Origin: Mucilaginibacter gilvus
GTDB taxonomy: Bacteria > Bacteroidota > Bacteroidia > Sphingobacteriales > Sphingobacteriaceae
Assembly (NCBI RefSeq): GCF_004054195.1
Contig: NZ_SBIW01000028.1
Coordinates: 1 to 58,864 of the forward strand
Reading direction: 5' to 3'
Length of the DNA: 58,864 bases
In this document: positions 34,296 to 41,861 of the stretch, piece by piece
How positions within the stretch are numbered: position 1 is the stretch's first letter
Layout of the letters: each line of letters opens with the position of its first letter
Position numbers and translations under genes: made by a program
The notes under the pieces: generated by a model
The model's input: only the letters and a program-made list of their open reading frames with translations
Database searches by the model: none
What the model was told of the DNA's origin: nothing

Positions 34296-34694
34296 TTATA
34301 CTGTTGGATGTACAGCAAACAAACCCTGATAATTTTTACGGTAGGCTACCAGCAGGAATATATTGAGGGCTATTAAAACCCCGCCAAGCAGCAGCAATTG
34401 CGGCCCAAGGAAAATATCGAACAAAAATATATTGAAGGTGATTGGGAACAGCATGATCAAAAACAAAGCGGTAAACCGGTTGATGAGCAAGCCCAGGCCG
34501 CAGAGGATCTCCAGCACTTTTAGGCAAGGGAAAAAATATTCAGCGTGAGTAAGGGCGGTTAAATAATTATCTGCTTTGCGGTCCAAACCAGGGAAACGGA
34601 TAATTCCGCTGATAAAATGGAGGAAAAAGTCAAGGCCGAAAGCCAGAAAAACTATCCCGAGCATAATTCGGGCGATCGATACTGCAGTTTTCAT
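34296..34694 (-). CDS. DoxX-like membrane protein
   Basis: A 132-aa protein with four hydrophobic helices. Start chosen at the ATG at 34694 (MKTAVSIARIMLGIVFLAFG), not the ATG at 34724, because the first helix follows directly. The pattern GLDFFLHF...LKVLEILCGLGLLI is typical of DoxX/DoxD-like proteins, small integral membrane proteins of unclear redox-related role. It follows the GH2 gene by 36 bases in reverse order, so it is upstream of GH2 in a possible leftward unit. Confidence 0.8.
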   Translation of the reverse strand: MKTAVSIARIMLGIVFLAFGLDFFLHFISGIIRFPGLDRKADNYLTALTHAEYFFPCLKVLEILCGLGLLINRFTALFLIMLFPITFNIFLFDIFLGPQLLLLGGVLIALNIFLLVAYRKNYQGLFAVHPTV

Positions 34695-34802
34695 ATCGTG
34701 AAGGGGGTTAGTGTGGTTTACCAAATATAATTATTTATAAACAGATAATTATAAGGAAGTTAAACTGGACGGTGGGAAAACCGAGCTTATACAAAGGGAC
34801 CG

Positions 34803-34940
34803 CCCGGTCAAGGGTTCACCCTTGACCGGGTGAATTTGTAAGCGTCCACGCTTACTTTTATTTAGCCGACATGGTATTAACGTTTCGTAAGCGTGGACGC
34901 TTACAAATGTTTGCATCCAGGCGTGGACACCTGGGTGGGC
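34803..34940. repeat. Cluster of four palindromic hairpins
   Basis: Within 138 bases lie four dyads: CCCGGTCAAGGG/CCCTTGACCGGG (34803-34830, loop TTCA), GTAAGCGTCCACGCTTAC (34838-34855), its reverse complement GTAAGCGTGGACGCTTAC (34887-34904), and CCAGGCGTGGACACCTGG (34919-34936, one mismatch). Three share a 7-bp stem with TGGA or TCCA loop. The region 34695-35097 has no gene. The architecture resembles REP/BIME arrays mobilised by RAYT transposases, none of which is in the window. Confidence 0.65.
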
Positions 34941-35097
34941 GGGAGCTTTCAGCTTTTGATATTCGTATAGTTATTTGCCATCAAATTCAACACGCTTAAG
35001 CCAATGTGGGACGTAGTTACAAATTTCGACCAGTGAGGGGAGATAACATTTTATTTTTGATAATCTTATTGTTATCATTGATTATAACCAATATCAC

Positions 35098-35313
35098 ATG
35101 AAAGATTACATTAGGAAAAATAAAGAGATTTTACCACCTATTATGGTGTTTATAGTAATAACGGCGTCGTTATTAATACTTAGGTATAGCCTAAAAGTAG
35201 ATTCAGACTATAATAAAAACCTGCTTTTAGCTAGTGGATTTGGCATAACAATTTTAAGTTGGTTTGTCGTTGGTTACATAATAATGAAAATGAGAAAAAA
35301 AGAAATCGACTAA
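35098..35313 (+). CDS. Two-helix membrane segment (5' half of a possibly frameshifted gene)
   Basis: A 71-aa frame with two hydrophobic helices (about 13-29 and 46-63) and a basic end (KMRKKEID). It ends shortly after an A7 run at 35295-35301. A -1 shift on A AAA AAA would continue in the next frame as a soluble domain. The pair looks like one protein, N-terminally membrane-anchored with a cytoplasmic helical domain, split by an indel or by recoding. Alternatively it is an independent small membrane protein. Function is unknown. Confidence 0.55.
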   Translation: MKDYIRKNKEILPPIMVFIVITASLLILRYSLKVDSDYNKNLLLASGFGITILSWFVVGYIIMKMRKKEID

Positions 35314-35753
35314 GTATAAATCAATCTATACTGGAATCTAAAAGGAACTTAAAGGTTAAATTCTTGTTAGATGCTTATTTCAGACTGGAAAACTCGGATC
35401 ATAGAGACATGGATTATCCAAATGTTCAAAAATGGAAGTATGATTATGTATATAAGAAATATGCTGAATCTGCCTTAACATCTATTCAACTATTGGGTGA
35501 TGAAGACACTGTAAAATTAGCAAATGCTTACACCTTGTCAGGTGGTAAGCAGCACTACGATGAATTGCTAAAGAAGTTACGAGATGACTTAAGAAAGGAA
35601 CTGGATTTAAAGCAATTGCCAAATACAATGGAGTATCATCCATCGACATTTAGGGTTTATCGTAATGTTGGTGCGCCAGAAGAACTTACACCGGAACAAC
35701 AACTTGACATTGCAGTAAGGTTAAGTGAGTTTAGCAGAGAATTGGTTAAGTAA
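35259..35753 (+). CDS. Soluble helical domain (3' half of a possibly frameshifted gene)
   Basis: A 164-codon frame whose only upstream start is a TTG at 35259 inside the preceding gene, which makes independent translation doubtful. From about residue 30 it reads LKVKFLLDAYFRLENSDHRD, then SALTSIQLLGDEDTVKLANA and a late LRDDLRKELDLKQLP. This matches widely distributed uncharacterised proteins in which a transmembrane N-terminus is followed by a DAYxxLEN motif. The natural N-terminus would therefore be the 71-aa frame, joined by a -1 shift on A7. It is followed by the LytTR gene running the other way. Confidence 0.55.
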   Translation: MVCRWLHNNENEKKRNRLSINQSILESKRNLKVKFLLDAYFRLENSDHRDMDYPNVQKWKYDYVYKKYAESALTSIQLLGDEDTVKLANAYTLSGGKQHYDELLKKLRDDLRKELDLKQLPNTMEYHPSTFRVYRNVGAPEELTPEQQLDIAVRLSEFSRELVK

Positions 35754-35845
35754 TAATTCATCCTCGTCCGGGCACGAGACTATTGCGTCAAACTTAATGA
35801 GAGTTTCAGCCTGTGGTCGGTGTTATCACCGCACCACCAGCGATG

Positions 35846-36619
35846 CTACACCCACCGACTCAAAAACGCCCCGAACGCATCCTTATACTGATCCCCCACG
35901 GTAATGTTGATCTTGCCTATCTGCATGGCGTTGCGGGTGATGGAGTTGATCTTATCCAGCGATACGATGTACGAGCGGTGCACGCGCATAAAGCGCTTGG
36001 CGGGCAGTTTTTCTTCCAGCGCCTTCAGGCTGCTGAGGGTGAGGATGGCCTTATCGGAGTTTTTGAGGAACACTTTTACGTAATCCTTCAGGCTTTCGAG
36101 GTATAAGATATCGCTTAGTGCAATGCGTACCAGCTGGTATTCTACTTTGATGAAGAGGTAATCGTCCTCTACCCTCTCCACCACTACGGGTGCGGGTTCT
36201 GTTGTGGGTGCAGCTGTGACCGGTGCGGCATTATTTGACTTCTGTACCAATTCGGCGTAGGCCAAAGCCTTGTTGGCGGCGTGCAAAAACTCCTCGTAGT
36301 TGAAAGGTTTCAACAGGTAATCCAATGCGTCAACCCGGTAACCTTCCAGTGCGAACTGGTTGTAGGCCGTGGTGAAGATAATACGCGGTTTGGTTGGCCC
36401 GCGGGCATCCAGCACGCGTGCCAGTTCGATGCCGTTGAGGTTGGGCATCTGGATGTCTAAAAATATCAGGTCCACCTTATGCTGCTGCAAACCGCCCAAT
36501 GCTTCTACGGCGCTGCCGTATTTGCCCACAAGGGTTAAAAACGGGGTTTGTTCTATAAAAGCGCAAACCAGGCCAAGGGCAAGTGGCTCGTCATCAACGG
36601 CAATGCAGTTTACAGTCAT
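35846..36619 (-). CDS. LytTR family response regulator
   Basis: A 257-aa two-component regulator. The receiver domain has the acidic pocket AVDDEP (about 7-12), phospho-acceptor Asp55 in LIFLDIQMPN and the conserved Lys in DYLLKPF. A Pro/Ala-rich linker (PVTAAPTTEPAPVVV) leads to the LytTR DNA-binding domain with RVHRSYIVSLDKI. It is 7 bases after the end of the kinase gene, so both are cotranscribed and cognate. Such pairs in Bacteroidota regulate surface or cell-wall functions. Confidence 0.93.
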   Translation of the reverse strand: MTVNCIAVDDEPLALGLVCAFIEQTPFLTLVGKYGSAVEALGGLQQHKVDLIFLDIQMPNLNGIELARVLDARGPTKPRIIFTTAYNQFALEGYRVDALDYLLKPFNYEEFLHAANKALAYAELVQKSNNAAPVTAAPTTEPAPVVVERVEDDYLFIKVEYQLVRIALSDILYLESLKDYVKVFLKNSDKAILTLSSLKALEEKLPAKRFMRVHRSYIVSLDKINSITRNAMQIGKINITVGDQYKDAFGAFLSRWV

Positions 36620-36626
36620 ATCCGGT

Positions 36627-37706
36627 TTATAAGGAAAGTGTTAAGTTAACGGTATAAACGTTCGTTTCCAAATTGTTATCCACCTCCAATATATGTTTGC
36701 CGGGGTACAGCAGATCCAGCCGACGGATGGTATTGGCCAGCCCGATGCCTTTGTTATCTTCCAGGTCGGCACCTTGTTTTTTATAAATACTGTTTTGCAC
36801 GTGAAGTTTCACCTGGTTCTCGTCCTGCGTAACATGCACTTTAATGGTGCTGGGCAGGGTATCGCTTACGCCATGTTTAAAGGCGTTTTCTACAAAGGGT
36901 AAAAACAGCATAGGTGCCACCGGGTGCTCTTTTAAGGGGCTCGGCGATGTATAATCTACCGTTACTTTATCAGTAAGGCGCAACTGCATCAGGCTGATAT
37001 AATCTTTTATAAAGGCAATTTCCTGGCTTAGCAGGGCGGTGCTGTTTTGGGTATCGTACAGCACATAGCGCATCATGCGCGAGAGCTGGTGCAGCGCCGT
37101 CCGCGATGTTTCAACATTGATTAAAGTAAGCGCGTAAATATTATTAAGCGTATTGAAAAAGAAATGCGGGTTTATTTGTGCTTTAAGGAAGGATAGCTCC
37201 GAGCTTATTTTATCGGCCTCCATTTCCTTTTGCAGCGTTTTGTTCTTTTGCCAGCTTTGCACGGTGGCCACGCTGGTGCTGATGCCTAATACCAGCGAGG
37301 TGATGGTGATGGTAAACGTATCGAAGTAGCCACGCCTGCCGCCGGGACCCTTTTTTATAGCCGGGCCATGTTTGTGGAAAGCTTCCTCCAGCAATTCGCG
37401 GATGTTAAAGAACCTGTCGGCAAAGCCGGTTAAAAATACAATGGCTATAATGATGGCGGTTAGCAAGAGAAAATAAATGCCGTTACGCTTTTTTAGCAAA
37501 AAGGCAGGTACCAGCACGTAGGCGTTTAAATAATAGGCACCTATAAGCATGGCGAATACCACCGTTTGCTTCATCCAAAACTGGTAAGGTACTTCTATAT
37601 CTCTCAGGAAAGGCTGATAAAACAGCAGGATGTTGCCCAGCACTATCCATATCAAGATCTGGATAACTATGCTGCCGAATGAGCTTTTTAAACGTTGAAG
37701 TATCAT
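36627..37706 (-). CDS. LytS-type sensor histidine kinase
   Basis: A 359-aa membrane kinase with four hydrophobic helices in the first 160 residues (about 13-33, 47-69, 77-96 and 132-150), then a coiled coil (KTLQKEMEADKISSEL) and a His_kinase domain. The phosphorylated His181 is in LKAQINPHFFFNTLNNI, and a degenerate HATPase (LPFVENAFKHGV, NKGIGLANTIRRL) follows. The kinase is adjacent to its regulator and divergent from a large outer-membrane protein gene, a plausible target. Confidence 0.92.
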   Translation of the reverse strand: MILQRLKSSFGSIVIQILIWIVLGNILLFYQPFLRDIEVPYQFWMKQTVVFAMLIGAYYLNAYVLVPAFLLKKRNGIYFLLLTAIIIAIVFLTGFADRFFNIRELLEEAFHKHGPAIKKGPGGRRGYFDTFTITITSLVLGISTSVATVQSWQKNKTLQKEMEADKISSELSFLKAQINPHFFFNTLNNIYALTLINVETSRTALHQLSRMMRYVLYDTQNSTALLSQEIAFIKDYISLMQLRLTDKVTVDYTSPSPLKEHPVAPMLFLPFVENAFKHGVSDTLPSTIKVHVTQDENQVKLHVQNSIYKKQGADLEDNKGIGLANTIRRLDLLYPGKHILEVDNNLETNVYTVNLTLSL

Positions 37707-37965
37707 TTACTTTAATGGGTTTGTAAACAGGATGTTACAATATTACACATCCCTGCGCTATATCCCCAACCAAAATCTACAGGTGGCGCACATTTACCGA
37801 CGAAGGCTTAAAACTTACCGTTAAAAAGGCGCTTTCGCGGATTTTAGGTTTCGCGGACCTTTTATCGGTTAAAAAGGGTCTTCCATCTACACATTGCCCT
37901 TACCTGTCTATCATGTTTTTTTAGGCTGATATAAAACTATTGTTTTGTGCATCATTAAAAAATAT

Positions 37966-40788
37966 ATGAAACTTAAATCCTTATTTGTTGCCCTCGCTTT
38001 ACTGCTCACCGTAAACGCATTTGCCCAAACGGGCAGGGATGTAAAAGGCGTTGTAAAAGACAGTGCAGGTGTTACTCTCCCCGGCACCACCGTAAAAATA
38101 ATAACCGATAAAGATAGCAGCGCCATCATTACCGACGCCAACGGGTCATTCATCTTCCATTCGGTCACTGTAAACCAGTTTAGTTTGGTAGTAATATCTA
38201 TGGGTTACCAGCCCATTAAGCGCAGGTTCACCCTCGATAATAAAACCACTCCCTTTACCCTGCTGCCTATTGTGTTGAAAAGCGATACACGGATGCTGGG
38301 CGTTGTAACCATTACCGATGTAAACGCGGTAAAGCTGAAGGAGGACACCGTTGAATTTAACGCCGCTGCCTACAAAGTGCGCGATGGTGCCCCGGTAGAG
38401 GACGTGATAAAAAAGCTGCCCGGTGTAGACGTTGATAAAGATGGCAACGTAACTGCACAGGGCAAAAGCGTTACCAGGATCCGTGTGAACGGCAAGGATT
38501 TTTTTGGAGGCGATTTAAAAACGGCTACCAAAAACCTGCCTGCAGATATTGTACAAAGCATACAGGTGATTGATGATTACGGCGACCAGGCCAACATTAC
38601 CGGCATAAAAACCGGCGAGCCCGAAAAAGTACTGAACATTAATATAAAGCCCAGCAAAAACTATGGTTACTTTGGCCAGGCCAGCATTGGCGGAGGGCAG
38701 GATATGCTGCCAAATGCTACAGAAAGTGGCCGCTATGTGGCACAGGGCAACCTGTTTAGGTTTGATGGCGATAGGCAGATAGCCGTGCTGGGGAATTTAA
38801 ACAACACCAACACCAACCTGTTCAGCTTCGGAGGCCCTCCGGGTGGCGGTGGCGGCCCACGTGGTGGTGGCCCGGGTGGCAATGCAAACGCGGCAAACGG
38901 TATTACTACAGCGCGCAGCATCGGTTTTAACTACCGCGATAGCTGGAGCAAAAAAACAACCGTTTACGGCAGCTACAGCTTTGCCAACAACACGGTTAAT
39001 ACCACCAGCACTACTATACAAAACAATATATCCATAAATAACCCCAGCACCAACAACCAAAGCAGCGTGCAGGAAACCAGCAACCTTAACCACCGTTTTA
39101 ACTTTAATATAGAGTATAAGCCCGATACAGTTAACTACTTAAAAATAACACCTTCATTTGCTTTTAGCGCTATCACTACCAACCAAAACGCGGCCAACCA
39201 ATTGTTAAACGCTACGCAAACCATATCAGATTATACCTTTAACTCGTACCTGCATTCAACCGCGCCAAACTTTGGGGCAAATGTGCTGTACAACCACCGC
39301 TTTGCAAAAAAGGGGCGCAACTTTAGCGTAAACATTGGTGCCGGCTCTTATAATATCGACCAATATCAAAATCCTATTTATGTGTATGCGCCGGGTACCA
39401 CACAAAATGCACCCGCCAACCAGCTCATCAATACCACAAGCCGTACGGATAGCGTTGGCGTGAACCTGTCGTACCTGGAGCCATTGGCCAAAAAATCGTT
39501 CCTGGAATTTACTTACGGCTACAAATATCAAACTACCAATGCCGACAGGAACACAGATACCTTAACCACAGGCGGTGTACGTAATAACGACCCACTGCTT
39601 ACCAATAGCTACGATTACACCTTTACCACCAACCGTTTTGGGTTAAACTTTAGGTTTATCGATAAAAAATACAACTACACATTGGGTGTTGTAGCACAGC
39701 CATCAATACTGGAAGGCAACTCGCCGGACTTTGCGGTTAACCGCAAAACCGAATTTAACGTGGCACCAACTGCGCGGTTTATTTACAACTTCAGCAGGAG
39801 CCAGTCGTTGAGTATTAACTACAACGGAACCAGCCAGCAGCCAACTTATGCACAATTACAGCCCGTTACCGATTACTCCAACGCATCGTACCCTGTAAAA
39901 GGCAATCCCGATCTGAAACCTGAGTTTAACAACGTGTTATCTATCCGTTATAATAAGTTCGATTTTGCAACCGGTAACGTGTTCTTCAGTAACTTGTCGT
40001 TCACACAAAGCAATAACAAGATCGTATCGACAACTATTAATTACCCTTTAACCGAAGCTGATCCTAACCTGGCGGGTTCCATTTTAACCACGTACCAAAA
40101 TGCAGATGGTTATTACGCGGCAAACGCCTTTTATGTGTTTGCTAAGCCATGGGCAAAGCGCAAGTACAACCTGTTTTTTCAGGGGAATGCCAACTACAAC
40201 AACAATATTTCCTACATAGGCGGCTTTGGCCAGGATGGTTTATCGATAGAAAAAAACATCGCCAAAAATCTGGTATTATCGCAGGGTGTAAGGTTTAGGG
40301 TGAATGTTGTCGATATTATAGATGCGGAGGCAAATACTACCTACGCTATTAACCGCACCACCAATACACTGAGCGCGGCCAACGTGAATACCAAATTCAG
40401 CACGCTAACCCTGGGGCTGAACGGCAAAAACTATTTCTTTAAAGACTGGACGCTGAGCTACGATTTTAGCAAGCAGTTGTACTACGGTTACCAGGGTGCA
40501 ACTAACCCAAACATCCTGAATACTTATGTGGAACGCCGGTTTTTAAAGGGCAATGTAGGCACCTTACGCTTCGCGGTGAACGATGTATTTAACGAGAACA
40601 CCGGCTACACTACCACAAGCAGCGGAAGCTACATCACCCAAACCAATGCCAACAAACTGGGGCGTTATTTTTTGGTAACCTTTACTTTAAGGCTATCTAA
40701 ATTTGCAGGCGCAAGGCCAAGCGGTCCGGGTGGTCCCGGCGGCCCGGGCATGGGTGGTCCGGGTGGACCAGGCTTTGGCGGCCAATAA
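37966..40788 (+). CDS. Large outer-membrane beta-barrel protein with carboxypeptidase-like N-domain
   Basis: The product has 940 aa. The ATG at 37966 (MKLKSLFVALALLLTVNAFA) is chosen over one at 37945 because it opens a clean signal peptide. Residues 25-110 form a CarboxypepD_reg-like domain (DVKGVVKDSAGVTLPGTTVK), 130-220 a plug-like domain (VEDVIKKLPGVDVDKDGNVT), and the rest a barrel of the OMP_b-brl_3 type, as in TonB-dependent receptors without a clear TonB box. Gly/Pro-rich tracts occur near residues 289-308 (GGPPGGGGGPRGGGPGGN) and at the C-terminus (GPGGPGGPGMGGPGGPGFGG). The role, probably import or adhesion, is unknown. Confidence 0.85.
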   Translation: MKLKSLFVALALLLTVNAFAQTGRDVKGVVKDSAGVTLPGTTVKIITDKDSSAIITDANGSFIFHSVTVNQFSLVVISMGYQPIKRRFTLDNKTTPFTLLPIVLKSDTRMLGVVTITDVNAVKLKEDTVEFNAAAYKVRDGAPVEDVIKKLPGVDVDKDGNVTAQGKSVTRIRVNGKDFFGGDLKTATKNLPADIVQSIQVIDDYGDQANITGIKTGEPEKVLNINIKPSKNYGYFGQASIGGGQDMLPNATESGRYVAQGNLFRFDGDRQIAVLGNLNNTNTNLFSFGGPPGGGGGPRGGGPGGNANAANGITTARSIGFNYRDSWSKKTTVYGSYSFANNTVNTTSTTIQNNISINNPSTNNQSSVQETSNLNHRFNFNIEYKPDTVNYLKITPSFAFSAITTNQNAANQLLNATQTISDYTFNSYLHSTAPNFGANVLYNHRFAKKGRNFSVNIGAGSYNIDQYQNPIYVYAPGTTQNAPANQLINTTSRTDSVGVNLSYLEPLAKKSFLEFTYGYKYQTTNADRNTDTLTTGGVRNNDPLLTNSYDYTFTTNRFGLNFRFIDKKYNYTLGVVAQPSILEGNSPDFAVNRKTEFNVAPTARFIYNFSRSQSLSINYNGTSQQPTYAQLQPVTDYSNASYPVKGNPDLKPEFNNVLSIRYNKFDFATGNVFFSNLSFTQSNNKIVSTTINYPLTEADPNLAGSILTTYQNADGYYAANAFYVFAKPWAKRKYNLFFQGNANYNNNISYIGGFGQDGLSIEKNIAKNLVLSQGVRFRVNVVDIIDAEANTTYAINRTTNTLSAANVNTKFSTLTLGLNGKNYFFKDWTLSYDFSKQLYYGYQGATNPNILNTYVERRFLKGNVGTLRFAVNDVFNENTGYTTTSSGSYITQTNANKLGRYFLVTFTLRLSKFAGARPSGPGGPGGPGMGGPGGPGFGGQ

Positions 40789-40826
40789 TGGTTTTTTACT
40801 GATCCGTTCTATATTCAAATACGAAG

Positions 40827-40847
40827 AGGCACCTGTGAGGGGTGCCT
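40827..40847 (+). terminator. Probable terminator of the outer-membrane protein gene
   Basis: AGGCACC pairs with GGTGCCT across a 7-base loop, followed by a moderately T-rich stretch. The stem is short, so strength is uncertain. Confidence 0.5.
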
Positions 40848-40969
40848 TTCGTGTTTTGGACGGATTAGACAAGACTTATAATTTGGCCCCAACCAAACAG
40901 TCTTGTAAAGATTTTCCGTATAAAATAAAACACGGATTGTTATAATCGCCATATTTGTATAACACACGT

Positions 40970-41782
40970 ATGAAAAAGTTTAACGCCGCCCTTTTTGCCG
41001 CGCTTATTTTGATAAGCGCCTGCTCTGCACCAAAAAAAACGCAAAGTATTTCTATGGCCAATAGCGGCAAGGTATGGTCCTCGCTTTGGCAGCAGCGCTC
41101 CGCAGAGTATAAGGCACTGTGTTTCCAGGCTTACAACCTGGCCAAAATGCGTTTGAACGAAGCCATCCGAACCGAAGGTGCCAAGCCTTTCGCGGTGGTG
41201 ACCGATATTGACGAAACATTGTTAGATAACAGCCCATACGATGCCATGCGTGCCGATTCGAACCTGGAGTACACTCCCCAAACATGGAAAACCTGGACCG
41301 CCAAAGCCATTGCCGACACCGTGCCCGGCGCGCCTGCTTTCTTCAAATACGCGGCATCAAAAGGCGTAGCGGTATTTTACATTACCAACCGCAATGAGGA
41401 CGAAAAAGCCGTCACTATAAAAAACCTGCAATTGTACGGCCTGCCTAACACCGATGACGCGCATGTGCTGATGCGCGAAAGCTCATCCAGCAAGGAGAGC
41501 CGCCGCCAAACGGTGCTGTCTACCTATAATATTGTATTACTCTGTGGCGATAACCTGCCCGATTTTGATGCCCTGTATGATAGTCCAGCAGATAAAAAAC
41601 AAACCGAACAAACCCGCGCCGCCGTTACCGAAAAGCTGAAAAAAGAGTTTGGCAGCCGGTATATTGTTATTCCCAACCCATCCTATGGTGATTGGGAGAA
41701 CGTATTGTTTGATAACAAAAAGTTAAGCGGCGTGCAAAAAGATTCGCTGATGCGCGCCAAGGTCAAAGTGGACAGGCAATAG
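40970..41782 (+). CDS. HAD family acid phosphatase lipoprotein (e(P4)-like)
   Basis: A 270-aa lipoprotein starting at the ATG at 40970 (MKKFNAALFAALILISACSA, acceptor Cys in ISAC). It has the class C acid-phosphatase catalytic motif VVTDIDETLLDNSPYD, then YITNRNEDEKAV, SSSKESRRQTV and LLCGDNLPDFDAL with the metal-binding aspartates. Family members dephosphorylate nucleotides such as NMN and AMP at the outer membrane, supplying nucleosides. It is followed by the phosphoesterase fusion gene 79 bases later. Confidence 0.9.
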   Translation: MKKFNAALFAALILISACSAPKKTQSISMANSGKVWSSLWQQRSAEYKALCFQAYNLAKMRLNEAIRTEGAKPFAVVTDIDETLLDNSPYDAMRADSNLEYTPQTWKTWTAKAIADTVPGAPAFFKYAASKGVAVFYITNRNEDEKAVTIKNLQLYGLPNTDDAHVLMRESSSSKESRRQTVLSTYNIVLLCGDNLPDFDALYDSPADKKQTEQTRAAVTEKLKKEFGSRYIVIPNPSYGDWENVLFDNKKLSGVQKDSLMRAKVKVDRQ

Positions 41783-41861
41783 CAGGCGCATATTAAGTTT
41801 TTGTTAAGCTGTATACAATCCACAAATACAATATGTAATTTTGGATCACACTGCTTCCCTC

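Noticed and set aside
40827..40847. Strong terminator claim for the barrel gene
   Set aside because: The 7-bp stem has an irregular T-tract, so I kept it only as a probable terminator.
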